Assembly: GCA_023055425.1 (NCBI GenBank)
Contig: JALGPY010000005.1
Coordinates: 1,761,501-1,825,500 of the forward strand
Origin: Linanthus parryae
Taxonomy: Eukaryota > Streptophyta > Magnoliopsida > Ericales > Polemoniaceae
Direction of reading: 5' to 3'
DNA length: 64,000 nt
Part shown: positions 41,488-54,100 of the stretch, piece by piece
Position numbering within the stretch: position 1 is the stretch's first letter
How the letters are laid out: every line of letters begins with the position of its first letter
Translations under genes and position numbers: made by a program
The notes under the pieces: generated by a model
Databases searched by the model: none
Told to the model about the DNA's origin: nothing
The model's input: only the letters and a program-made list of their open reading frames with translations

Positions 41488-41949
41488 AGGTTTCTTTTAG
41501 TAGCTTTGGTTCGACTCATTAGGTTTCTTACTAGTAATTTGGGCCTTGGTTCGGCTTCAGCAAAGTACAAGAGAAGCGCTCACATAGAAAACGATCCCCA
41601 AACCCCGAACTTCACCCAGATGAGTTTGGTCATCAAGGCACTCTCCTGGCAATTGTTTCACCGATTTTTCAGCCGTACATCCAATGTTTGACCAGATGTC
41701 TAGTACTCCTGCTCCGGTCATCAGAATATCGGCATCACCCCACCAATCCTCGGCCAGACCACCGCCCACCGTCCACTAAACCGACCACTCCTCGACGTGG
41801 CGGTCCAGGAGTCGAATCCTTGCTACATCCATCCGTCCATCCATCCATCCATCTATGTCGGCAGTTCTTGATAATGCCGGGGAAGAGTTGAACTCTCTGT
41901 CGGCTTTTTGTGGATGAGTTGAACTGCTTCACCTTGGACTTATCTATAT

Positions 41950-42215
41950 GGGTTAAGTAATCTTCAACCTCAATTTACGTTTTGGGTTGTAGTATTTTTT
42001 GTAGTTTGGGTTAACCCAAAATGTTTATGTGTAATGTACACTCATAGCCCTTTAGTTTTCCAGTGTTGTTTGTGTAGTACGGTTAGGTTCTTACCTACAC
42101 ACTGCAGGTACTCCGTTGTGACGACGGAGGCCTCGAGAAGTTTTCACTGTATTCCAGACCTAGTTGTATTTCTATTAATGAATGTCTTACATTTGATAAA
42201 AAAAATGAACAGAAG
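41950..42215 (+). mobile_element. Probable LINE 3' end
   Basis: CACTGCAGGTACTCCGTTGT, GTATTCCAGACCTAG and TTTCTATTAATGAATGTCTT followed by TTTGATAAAAAAA resemble the 3' UTR and tail of plant L1-type LINEs. No coding part is attached. A TCCA tetranucleotide repeat lies nearby (about 41829-41853). Confidence 0.5.
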
Positions 42216-42271
42216 ATACTTTACAGTAGCAAAAAAAAGCTTAGCAGGATTGTGAATATCCTTAAGCAAGT

Positions 42272-42610
42272 TCAGAACTTGGCAGTAAATTTTGAGATGA
42301 ATATCAGAGTAGCTGTTAGAGAAAAGCCTATCGAGTACTTCACATACTCCTCTTGCTTCAGCCTGAAGAGGATAAGAAGCTCTAGAATGGAAGAAGTATA
42401 ATGATTATTTTCATCCAACCAAGTCGCCACATATGAGACGCCTGGTTTCCCAGGGGCGTAAACTAAGAAGGTTGTAATGATGATACTTGCAATATATTCC
42501 GGTGTGGGATGCTGTTGTGATTTGCATGCAAGTGTAATCTCCCGTAGATGGCATGCAACGACCCCCTTATCAATCTCGGACAAGACCGGGAGGACAATGC
42601 TAAAAGTCAC
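42272..42610 (-). other. Unrecognised open frame (112 codons)
   Basis: The minus-strand frame opens MTFSIVLPVLSEIDKGVVAC and has a hydrophobic stretch (IASIIITTFLVYA). I know no matching family and no splice context fixes it. The flanking sequence at 42640-43110 resembles an LTR-type repeat. It may be a chance frame. Confidence 0.2.
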
Positions 42611-43109
42611 GGCGAAATCACATGTATATATTACATACTATTAAACATTGCACGGTGATCTTAAGTCTTTCATATGTCATTACTGTAACATTTCGCTTAC
42701 ACTAATCACACTACCTTACTGCTCGTGACGGTATCCTTCTTAGTGAGTCTCGTACCCGGCTACATCGTAATCTTCAATTTCTAAACCTGCGGTGGAAAGG
42801 AAAACAAGAACCGCAGTTTTAAAAGTCAGCTATAGAATGTTGAGTAGATAAATACCCGAGCTCGTAAACAGATGATAAGACATGATTTATTCTCAAAATA
42901 TTATAAAGAGGAAATAAATCTTAAAAGAGTAAAGGATGAACACATTTAAATTCTCAACCTTCTAAATTTTCCTTATTAACTTTCAAACAGGGGTAACATC
43001 TCAATCTCGTCTTCTTTCGTTTTCATAACCGTCCTTGTCTCGGAAGAAAATCATATTTTTAAACTTTGTTGATACCCGGAAGATCTACTATCACTACACA
43101 TCAAGACTT

Positions 43110-45874
43110 TAAGTGCTGGCAACCCCTTAAGACTCCTCGCGGCCAGAGAGGTGAGTACATGGAGCAACCCTACATGTTGCGAACGGGCTAGAATAAAACG
43201 GGTCGGGTGACCGTAGCCAACCACGACCAATCTTATCGAAATCAAATATAACTATCCCCGCACGACTCTTTCTCATTTACGTTATTCACGGGTTAACATT
43301 ATTCGTGTGACAGTTTTAAAGAAAACATTTCAAAACGTAACCAAGTCACAAATAAAACATGCAACTCGTAAATCTATTTTGAGACAAGTATTAAGAAATC
43401 ATATTCTGACACGAACATGAGCTAAGCACACAACGCTTGACATATTTACTTACCTTAATCCAATAGCAAGAGAATGCCTTACTCGTAGTCCTGCCTGCAA
43501 TTTCGTCACCTACAAATTGGAGCTTCTAAATCGTCACAAATCCAAATATAATAATATACGTCATATCCAGAATCCTATTTATTATTTTAGATTAACCCTA
43601 AGTTCACTCGTTAAATTTTCAATGTTTCTCTCTCTTTAGTTAAATTTTCTTAATAACGAATTTATAAAACGATGCATCTACTTTAGACAACTATTAAATT
43701 TATGTTTCAAAAAGTGATTATTTATTCAGAGAAGTTCTTTTATAAAAGACATGAAATACTAGTGAAAATTAATGATAGTTTAAAAAATAAATATTAAAAT
43801 TATCGATTAAACGATATTGAATCTTTAAGAAAACCACTTCTACAACTTGACACGACGCAACGCTGTTTACAAGCTAGAAAAACTAATTTTTTACAAGTAC
43901 TTAATTTACCGAATTGAAAGTTAAACGATTAAACACAAAGTTTGTTCAGTTATTAATAAAATATTTCTAATTTAAGTTTTAACGAACGACTCGTGTACTA
44001 TTTCAACACTCGAATCACTTTCCGTAACGGGCACAAAAACTATTATTTTAGAAAATACAGTGACTATTTAAGTAAACGACGTGTGAATTCCCCAAGTTTA
44101 CTTGAAAAGACATCAGGGAATATGCATTCGAGCAAGCAAGATACAATTTTGACTATTGTAATCAACTCACGGCGAGATTTAGAGCATAAAGGAATCAAGA
44201 ATCACGCGAAACGGTCAAGAATTGAGTTGAGTCAACTTTTCCGTCGGGGATCGCCGGAGGTGATTTCGTCTCCGGTGATGGGGGTTCCACGGAGTATAAT
44301 GTCACTTTCTCTCTAGCTACACTCCGATGCACGTCTATAGAGGTAAAATTAGTTTTTCAGCACTTAATCAAGTGCTATGGAGTTCCATGGAGTATAAAGA
44401 TAGACAAGGGCGTGTACTTGACACATAAGTTTCGGATGGAACACTTCAACTTGCTTGAGACGAAGATGAATTATTCAACTACCATTCACAGGACATACGA
44501 CCAACAAGAGAGGGTGTATTTGTTGCATGCGAATGCGCTACATTAGTTTCAACCAAAAGAACTGGGTAAAGCTGTTGGTCATAGCCCAATTGTTCTACAA
44601 CTTGTAGCGGCCATAAGGTATATGAAGGAGTCCCTTGGAGTTTGCGTTATCATGGAAGTCTTGCAGATCCGAAAATTTAAGGGGTTTGTATTCGTACCAA
44701 GATAAATGGTAAGTCCATGTTTACCTAATCCCGTCGAAAAAGTCTCTCGTCTCGCAAGGGAGAGGGATTAATATTACAAGGTAATTGTGATCTTTGACCG
44801 AAAATAGTAGTGTAAGTAGACATTTTAAACGAATTACCTTTGAAAAACATGCTGGCATTTTATTTTGCAATATGGGAGTATACACGGCAAAAACATGTGT
44901 CGGGAGATCCACCAGCTTCTCCATTGTCATGGTAACTGTTGGATGCTTGTAGTCATACATGTGGTCAAGAAGCCTCCTACCCTCATCTTTATCCGTACAA
45001 AAGAAAATTGACCATGAATCATCGTAAAAAACGGGAGCTCTAGTTCAGATTGTATGATGATGAAACTCGCTGATCCTTCAAACGTAGGACTTATAAAATA
45101 TGGAATGGGGTCCATGTCCCATAGAGTGCATACAATTATTCTTGATGTAGATTTCTTTTTTCTTAATTAAAAAAAAAACATCCGTCATCTAAACGTTTGA
45201 CTGTATCACACAATAAACCTAATTTAGGTATTCCTAATTACCCGCTAGCCACGTGTCTAAAATGTACCACCTCGTATTCATTGGTTTTTAGAAGAGCTAG
45301 TGAGTAAACTTGGAGGTAAACAAACCAGAAGTACATACATACGATAGTAGTGGAAATTTTAATTATCTGTAAATTGCTTGCTTGCTTTTCTGATGCTATC
45401 AGCCCTCCCTCCAAGCTGTACTTTGTAACGAACCACCACGTCCGATTCCAGTGTTGCGACAACAAAATCCCATATGCAGTTATTTTTGACCATCCCAAAC
45501 GGCCTGTTGTCACCCGTTGACACGCATGTTAGAATTCGGTGGTGCACTGCATCAAATGTTGTGACCGCTATTGGATTGTTGAAAGGATTGGCACCAGTTT
45601 CACCTACGTCTTGCTCCAAAGAGAAGTTTAGGAAGGAGACGTTGTCTCTTATAGCAGCTTCCACGACTGTTTTATACTTTGCATGTCTGTCTTGGAACCT
45701 GCCACACCTTTTTCGCCAAGCACCCGATAAAATTTGAACTGACAACGCGAAATCACTCTCGAGCGATTTAGAATTTCAAAAAATCAATTAGTTTGGTGGG
45801 CAGACCATCGATCAGATATGCGCACATGATGCCATGGCTTCCTTCCTTGCTTAAGTTAGGGTAAGGAATCTCGT
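43110..45874. repeat. Segmental duplication, unit 1
   Basis: This is the first of two diverged direct copies; the other is 46942-49665. The shared block starts TAAGTGCTGGCA..CCCCTTAAGACTCC and ends AAGTTAGGGTAAGGAATCTC. Its first 1.2 kb is AT-rich and LTR-like; the rest holds pieces of an unknown minus-strand gene. About 180 bp at 44545-44725, including a bit of repeat R1, is missing from unit 2. Confidence 0.85.
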
Positions 45875-46260
45875 GGAGTCGTGGTTCCGGTAGAAACTCT
45901 AGACTTTTCATAGTATTTGACTGCACAAGGGTGGGTGAGTAGTAAGCAACCAATCATTAGACTAGATATACTGGATCTAAGTCCAACCTCAACAACAACA
46001 AGAAAGAAGAATTACCTTTGCTGAAAGTAGGCTTCGAAATTGTTGAAGCCGGTATCGATTCCCCTACAACAAGGTGCTTAGTTGCGACTAAAGCACCTTC
46101 CACATGTGATTGATAAAGGTCTTCGATATTGCGTTGGAAACCTTCCCTAAAACCAATTTTATCCAGCACAGTTGCAGTACATTCATGGACCTGATGATGT
46201 ATTGACTTTGAAGCAGCTGTGGGGGGATCAGTTGATTCACCTTGTTCATGCTACATGAAA
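44721..46260 (-). pseudogene. Unknown gene, upstream part and unit 1 copy (broken)
   Basis: Read on the minus strand. A coding-looking block at about 46010-46240 gives ECTATVLDKIGFREGFQRNI, and ends at a good donor (AG/GTAATTC). It is followed by EFLPEPRLHEIPYPNLSKEG and CAYLIDGLPTKLIDFLKF (45768-45920, then a stop), DNVSFLNFSLEQDVGETG, and FGMVKNNCIWDFVVATLESD (45359-45745). A further block gives CTDKDEGRRLLDHMYDYKHP and VTMTMEKLVDLPTHVFAVY (about 44800-45060). Compared with unit 2, the splice acceptor before that block is changed (ACAATC for ACAGTA) and two extra T shift the frame, so this copy is broken. The family is not recognised. Confidence 0.5.
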
Positions 46261-46941
46261 AAGAGGAAGATCACATTAAAAAAAAAACAAACAGTCATTG
46301 AACTATTTACAATGCCGTAACTCATAAATATGGTACCAGTTTTTGGAAAACAAACATTACATAGGTAAGAAAATGTCATGAATGAGGTGTTAGTTGAAAT
46401 AAAAAATACTTGGCGATTTTTTTAAATAATTTGTTGCGTAGGGGTTGATTTAACACTTTTGATAAGATTAGTTGTTTTTTATTACATAATTCTCCCAAAA
46501 TCCCCATGTTTTGTACTGTAAAGATCGCAATACCACAATTTCAACAACAAAAATTTTAAAATGCCACTATTTTGAAACTTATTTCTGATATTGAGGTTTA
46601 CATTTTGAGGTTTATGTCAAGATGTAACTTTTTCAATAATAGACCGGGGATATAAATGTATTTTGCCGTGTTAGTTCATTAGTTAAAAAAATTAACATCA
46701 GGATGCTAAGAGGGTTCAAATCTTGGTCGCGATGGACTTCAAAACCTTTTCGGCCTGCTTGAATGCCCATGAATTTGAACATAGATTTAGATTTGGGAGG
46801 ATTTCGGACCAAATCCACTATTTGGACACATTTTAAGAATTTTGATTTGATTTGGGACAAATTCAAGTCTCTTAATCGTGAATAATTTCAAATCCCATCT
46901 AAACACATGTAATTTGAAATCCTCACGCGAAATGTAGCGTA

Positions 46942-49665
46942 TAAGTGCTGGCATCCCCCTAAGACTCCTCACGGCCAGAGAGGCGAGTACATGGAGCAAC
47001 CCTACATGTTGCTAACGGGTTAGAATAAAACGGGCCGGGTTACCGTATCCAACCACGACCAATCTTATCGAAATCAAATATAACGATACCCGCACAACTC
47101 TTTCTACTTTACGTTATTCATGGGTCAACATTATTCGTGTGACAGTTTCAAAGAAAACATTTCAAAACGTAACCAAATCACAAATAAAACATGCAACTCA
47201 TAAATATATTTTAGACAAGTATTAAGAAATCATATTCTGACACGAACATGAGCTAAGCACACAACACTTGACATATTTACTTACCTTAATCCAATAGCAA
47301 CAGAACACCTTAGTCGTAGTCATGCCTACGATTTCGTCACCTACAAAGTAGATCTTATAAATCGTCACAAATCCAAATATAATGATATAAGTCATATCCA
47401 AAATCCTATTTATTATTTTTAGATTAACCCGAAATTTACTTGTTAATTTTTCAAATTTTATATAAAACGATGCATCTAATTTTAAACAACTATTAAATTT
47501 ATGTTTTGAAAAGTAATTATTTATTCAGAGAAGTTCTTTTATAAACGACATGAAATACTAGTGAAAATTAATGATAGTTAAAAAAATTAAATATTAAAAT
47601 TAACGATTAAACGATGTTGAATCTTTAAGAAAACCACTTCTACAACTTGACACGACGCAACGCTGTTTACAAGCTAGCAAAAGTATTTTTTTTACAAGTA
47701 TTTAATTAACGGAAGTTTGTTAAATTATTAAAAAAAAAACATTTCTAATTTAACTTTTAACGAACAACTCGTATACTATTTCAACACCCGGATCACTTTT
47801 CCGTAACGGGCCTAAAAACTATTATTTTAGAAAATATTTTAAATCTAAAAATAACATTTTTATTTTTCGCGTACAGTGTACTATTTAAGTAAACGACGTG
47901 TAAATTTCCCAAGTTTACTTGAAAAGACATCAGGCAATATGGATTCGAGCAAGAAAGATACAATTTTGACTATTGTAGTCTACTCACGGCGAGATTTAGA
48001 GCATACCGGAATCAAGAATCACGCGAAACGGTCAAGAATTGAGTTGGGTCAAGTTTCCCATCGGGGATCGCCGGAGGTGATTTCGTCGCCGGTGATGGGG
48101 GTTCCACGGAGTATAATGTCACTTTCTCACTAGCTACACTCCGATGCACGTTTATAGAAGTAGCTAAATTAGTTTTCAGCACTTAATCAAGTGCTATGGA
48201 GTTCACGAAGTATAAAGAAGGACAAGGGCGTGTACTTTACACATAAGTTTCGGATGGAACACTTCTAATTGCTTAAGACGAAGATGAATTATTCAACTAC
48301 CATTCACAGGACATATGACCAACAAGAGAGGGTGTATTTGTTGCATGTGAATGCGCTACATTATCCCGTCGAAAAAGTCCCTCGTCCCACAGGGGAGTGG
48401 GATTAATATTATAAGGTAATTGTGATCTTTGATTGAAAAATAGTAGTGTAAGTACACATTTTAAATGAATTACCTTTGAAAAACATGCTAGCACTTCGTG
48501 TTGCAATATGGGAGAATACACGGAAAAAACATGTGTCGGGCGAGCCACCAGCTTCTCCATTGTCATGGTCGCTCAGTTCCAAGCGATGGGTGATCTTCTT
48601 TTTCCCTTGCCTAACTAGAACTCATTTGAAAGTATTAAAGTCCTTTGCCGTTTGGTTGTCAGAAAAGTAAGGCTCTTCTGCTGAGCGAAGCAGCGACACA
48701 TCGCTGTCCAAGCAACACTAGGGCTTACCTGTTGGATGCTTGTAGTCATACATGTGGTGAAGAAGCCTCCCACCGTTATCTTTATCCGTACAGAAGAAAA
48801 TTGACACTGAATCGTCGTAAAACGGGAGCTCTAGTTCATACTGTATGATGAGGAAACTCGCTTATCCTTCAAATGCAGGACTTATAAAAGCTGGAAGGGG
48901 GTCCATGTCCCTTTGAGTGCATACAATTATTCTTGATGTAGCCTTCATTTTACTTAATTAAAAAAAACATCCGTCATCTAAACGTTTGACAGTATTGCAC
49001 ACTAAACCTAGTTTAGGTATTCGTAATTACCCGCTAGCCACGTGTCTAAAATGTACCACCTCGTATTCCTTAGTTTTTAGAAGAGCTAGTGAGTAAACCT
49101 GTAGATAAACAAACCAGAAGTACATACATACGATTGTAATGGAAAATTTTAATTATCTGTAAATTGCTTGTTTGATTACTCTGATGCTGTCAGCCCTCCC
49201 TCGAAGCTGTACTTTGTAACGAACCACCACGTTCGAGTCCAGTGCTGCGACAACAAAATCCCATATGCAGTTATTTTTGACCACCCCAAACGGCTTGTTG
49301 TCACCCGCTGACACGCATGTTAGAATTCCGTGGTGCACTGCATCAAATGTTGCGACCGCCATTGTAATTGTTGAAAGGATTGACACTAATTTCACCTACG
49401 TCTTGCCCTAAATAGATGTTCTGGAAGGATATGTTGTCTCTTATAGCAGCTTCCACAATTGTTTTTATACTTTGCAGGCCTATCTTGGAACTTGCCACAT
49501 CTTTTTCGCCAAGTACCCGATTTGAATTGACAACGCGGAATCACCCCTCAAGCGTTTCCGAATTTCCAAAAATCAAATAGTTTAGTGGGCAGACCATCGA
49601 TCCGATATGCGCACATGATGCCATGCCTTCATTCCTTGTTTAAGTTAGGGTAAGGAATCTCGTGG
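46942..49665. repeat. Segmental duplication, unit 2
   Basis: The second copy of the block at 43110-45874, in the same orientation, about 1.1 kb downstream of it. It ends where TAGGGATGGCAATATGG begins at 49667, a sequence like the tip of a hAT element. Confidence 0.85.
48297..49560 (-). pseudogene. Unknown gene, unit 2 copy, with an intron that unit 1 lacks
   Basis: Read on the minus strand. The block at about 49160-49560 matches the KNNCIWDFVVA region of unit 1 but has frame breaks. The next exon starts after an intact acceptor (CATCATACAG, about 48838) with YELELPFYDDSVSIFFCTDK and HHMYDYKHPT. A 157-bp GT-AG intron (48572-48728) follows. The frame then continues ATMTMEKLVARPTHVFSVYS and SPILQHEVLACFSKVI. 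In unit 1 the two halves are joined directly. This copy is the better preserved of the two for this exon pair, but its other parts are damaged. Function unknown. Confidence 0.45.
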
Positions 49666-49666
49666 T

Positions 49667-52351
49667 TAGGGATGGCAATATGGTCCGATCCGATTTGAGA
49701 TCCGAGCGATCCGAGCAGAATGGATCAGATCTGGATCCGATCTAATTGAAAATGGATCGAATTTGGATCTGGAAAACTAGACCCAAACAAATTTAGATAT
49801 GGATTTTGATCTGAGGGCAGATCCACCGGGTTCCGAACCGATCTGACGTATATGTGCGCTTTACAACATACCCTATTACCTCCCCACTTACAATTACAAG
49901 AAGAATACTATAATAACTTTAACCTACAAAGCTATTTCTTTATTTTTAGGCTTCATAACTTACGAACATGCCTTAGTGTATGAAATAGTGTTATATTTTA
50001 TTTTATTTTATTGTAATAAAATAACATTTTGCTGAAGGAGTTCATTCCAGTTTGCTATGGACAGCAACCTATGACACCAATCACCGCTGATGCTTCGTAT
50101 GCAAGGTCTAGTCCGGTTCATATAATATGACCAATGATTGGCCGCAACAACACTTGAAACACACGTACTTCCAAAGGGATGTACACTCAGAGGAGATATA
50201 CAGAGTTTTGGTTAGCGAGATAATGGTCGTGAAAGTTCTTGTCACATTGCTTCAACTATAGTCAACCGTTGCAAAGCGGACTGCAACTGCTTGGAAATAT
50301 GTATTATTGATAAAGGTATGGGCTGTTATTTAAAATAAAAATAGTAAGGTTATATACATTTTGCACGATATATTAGTATATTGAGACAAAAGGATACTCA
50401 ATACCCTTGTGTTTTAAAAAGTCCAATTTGCACCCCCAAAATGCAAAAAAAACATAGACACTCGTGTAATGTTACTTTTAAATCATCAAGAACACTACAA
50501 AAAACACTGATATTACAACAACACATGAAAGTAAAGGAGACTCATGATTGTAATTGAAACAAGCATATTGCACTTATGACTTATCATGACTGCAAAACTA
50601 TTTGTCTCGCCATGAAAGTCACAATTTCTCAACAATTGAATTTAATAGATCAAAACTATCATTGCCTAAAAAAGGGAATAGAGAGACAGTACAACATGCA
50701 TGAATGCTGCATTTCTTCAAAAGAACATAATTTATTCAAGGGTGCAAAATGGAATTTTTGAATATACAAGAGTGTCAAGTGTCTTTTGACCTAAATATAG
50801 GGGTGCATAGTGTCTTTAACTCAAATACTAATTTTACTCGAAAAAAAAAAACTCAAATACCAATTGTACTGCACAGACGTGAATTGTGATGACTAGTACA
50901 AGTTTCACAAACCTCGTGGGCGCAAAAGAAAATTGTGATGACTAGCAGCGCCCGTTGTTTGGAACTATCAACATTTTTGGTCTTTTCAATTCAACCCCAC
51001 CATCACAACCATTGAGTTGTACTATTATTACCATATCTTAACTACGAGTTTTTGGTCTTTTCAATTCAACCCCACCATCACAACCATTGAGTCTGTTTGG
51101 ACAGGTTCAAAATTGAGAGGTAGATGAAGGTCAATAAATTGATTTTTTTCGGTCAAATCTCACGAAACCCAAACGACAAATATCCAAACAAAAAATCCGC
51201 ATTGTGGCTTTAAATATGAATTTCCGGATTTAAAGCCGGAACACCGGATTTTTTTGGCAGAATTCAGTTTTTTTGGAAATTCTGAATACTTTTGGGGTGA
51301 TTTCTGAATTCTTTTATGGGAATTCTTGATTGTTCAACATCTTACTTATCTAAACTCATTCAAACAGCTACATAGCTATTCTTGCTATGTACTAAAATAT
51401 TTGACTTTTGATATTTTTTCTACATATTTTAAGATAGTTATTTCACTTATAAAATAATACTTAAGACACAATCTTTTTGTAATATTGTAATCTTATTTTA
51501 TACTCGATGTGGTGAAAAAAATTGAAATTCATGTAATTTTCTGTAAATAAAATTGATGTATTAAAATTTAAAATACATTAGCTGATTGACGTGACTAACA
51601 CGAAAGAAGTAAGAACTTACCCAAAAGTCTTGCTTAAATATATAATTACAGTAGTTGAGTGTCTGTCAATAATTTTAATCAGTGAATATGAAAATGTCAC
51701 ATACTATCTTAACAAATAGTAGTACTCACTTGGTGAAATTATTAATCTCGTATTACTTTTCAATCACATTTTTGTTGTTATTTGATTAGAAAAAAGATCT
51801 AAGTTTTTGTCAATCTCTTGTTGTCAAATTAACTCATGTCTATAATATTGTGAAAAATTATCAATATTTTTTTTTTATAATTTTCTTGCTAATCAAATTA
51901 CCGAGTTAAATTTGAGCTAATTATAAAAGGATGAGGAAGGAATGTCTTCGGATATTTACCTACATAGTAGTACAATGGACTTAGTTGGGTGAGAAGGTTT
52001 TATAATTAAGAACCTCATTTGTGTTTTTTCAGAGAAAACTTATGTTGTGCTTGTATACGAGGATTTTGGATTTTGATATTTTGATTTTAATCTTATTAGT
52101 AGAAAAATAAATAGAATGTGAGTTCTACAAATTTTGAATCAAGATTTTGATTCGGTTGAGGTCCCGAACCCTCGATTTCCAAACAAGGCTAATGAGAGAA
52201 AATGAGATGGAAATAGCCAAGTCTAAAAAAACAAACTAATTTGAGAAATATGAAATTGTTATGTCAAAGTTACAAAACAAAAAAATGAACTTGATGTACC
52301 GTTCGGGGCACAAAGGTAAGAAAACATATACACACTCCCGTAGCAAGTTTT
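49667..52351. other. AT-rich intergenic DNA
   Basis: It starts with a hAT-like tip (TAGGGATGGCAATATGG) and GATCCGA-rich sequence (49690-49860), whose other end I did not find. A 44-bp block (TTTTTGGTCTTTTCAATTCA...) is repeated at 50974 and 51049. No gene was recognised. Confidence 0.45.
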
Positions 52352-53580
52352 TCAGGCTGCTGTGTCATCGAAGCTCCAGAGTTCCATAGCGCCGCCGTCC
52401 ACGACGGTCTCCTGCAACGGGGCAGTTGCCGACTGCCCCTCTAGGTAAGGGATGTGGTAGAACTTCATCACTGACTCATAAGCCATCAGCTCCTCCGACA
52501 GTTTCTTCACTTCGCTCTCTCCTTCTCCCTCCTCCACATCTATCTCTGTAACAACTTTCTTACATATTTCTCTTATCTCATCCTCTTCTTCCTCAATTTT
52601 CACTTTTTCATCAGCCAAAGTACTAAACTGTCGACGCTTTTCACATCCCATGGGAGTGTAATAGTTTCCTGAGCCAGACCCAGCAATTTGATTGGCCGGA
52701 CGACGGTATTTGTATGCAACATCATTGCAGTCTTCATTGGGGAAGTTCACTTTAGCTTTATTTCCTCTGATTTTGCGAGCTTCTCTGTCATAAGCTCTAG
52801 CAGCTTCTTCAGCTGTGTTGAAAGTACCGAGCCAAACCCTAACACCTTTCCTCGGATCACGAATCTCAGCAGCCCATTTCCCCCATGGACGATGCCTGAT
52901 TCCTCTGTAGAGGTTCTTGCGCTGCCTCTTGGTGGTCCTCTCCACACGCTCTTCAACTGTTTGTTAAAAGTCCCCACGTTAGAAAGAAAATATAAAAATA
53001 CTTGTAATGCGCTCTTGAGAAATTTTCACTACATTAGCTTGTTCTAGCCAGAAAAAACCAAAGAAATTCCCCACTCGGAAACAAATATGAAATTGATTCC
53101 ATTTAGAAATTAACTGTACCAGTGTCGCTTCTTGAAGCAAAAAACAACACTGGCACTGTCGGCCCCGTTTCAGATTGGGCCGTGAACAGGCAAGAACTAA
53201 CAGTGCTAGTGTCAGTTTTTGCCTCAAGAACTGACAGTGGTACCGTCGGTTTCTAAAGGGGGATCAAGTTTGTATTTGTTCCCCAGTGGAGAATTCTTCA
53301 GTTTTTCCAGCTCCAACAAGGCCAATGCAGTGAAAACATCATGCTCTTGAGGTGTTTGTAGAAATTCCTCAATGAAAGAAAGTTGAAAGCATGTTGGATT
53401 ACCTGAAGATGGTTGAGCTCGTTTTGAAGGTAGTTGCTGATGATGAGTTGGGCCGCATTCGTAAGCGGAGTTGGTTTTGGCAGCGGCGGCAAAGGGGGAG
53501 GTCGGCCAGATATCGGAGGCGGAGATACGGCGGTTGCCTTGACGGGGAATGAGGTCAGCTAGAATTGCACCACCACACAT
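52352..53580 (-). CDS. Group VII ERF transcription factor (RAP2.3/RAP2.12 type)
   Basis: This nuclear AP2/ERF activator belongs to the group linked to hypoxia and ethylene responses. Two exons, 53403-53580 and 52352-52956, joined by a GT-AG intron in phase 1, give about 260 residues. The N-terminus [12 protein letters not shown] is the conserved group VII N-degron; in this family Met removal exposes Cys2, whose oxidation leads to degradation under normal oxygen. The AP2 domain (about 73-130) reads [20 protein letters not shown] and then [20 protein letters not shown], with the ERF-type Ala and Asp and the WLG core. It is preceded by a basic KRQRK. The middle is acidic (EEEEDE, EEGEGE) and the C-terminus ends AMELWSFDD, similar to a group VII C-terminal motif. 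The 446-bp intron lies between the degron exon and the AP2 exon. All features look intact. Confidence 0.93.
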
Positions 53581-54064
53581 CTTTTCTTCTTCTTAGGCGG
53601 AGTTGGTTTTGGATTTGTTAACGCGAGGAAAGTCAGAGATAATGGAGAATGGGGTTTTGTAGTAGCAGGAAAGAAATACTAGAAGTTTCCTGGAGTTCTA
53701 CAGTTTTACTGTTCTATTCAACTTCCAACTTGCTCTTATTTAAACCCGCCCATTGTTTGGTCTGGTCTCTCTTGGTTGGCACATTTGGTGTGGTGAGAAT
53801 TGCGGTTTTGCAGTTTACAATTGCTTATTTTCGCATGACAAGATTCTTCTCCGATCCTGTTGATTTTTAGGTTTCACGTGGTGATTTCACATATAAAGTC
53901 ATAGAAGAACTTCATATGATTTCATAATATTGTTGTGCTATATGATGATATTAGCGATAGTGTTGTAACTAGAAGGACGTAATTGTCTATAAACTATGTA
54001 AGTACACTATATATTGATGAATAAACTATAAAAGGGTTTGATAGATGAAACAATTATAGAAGGT

Positions 54065-54100
<36 letters not shown>

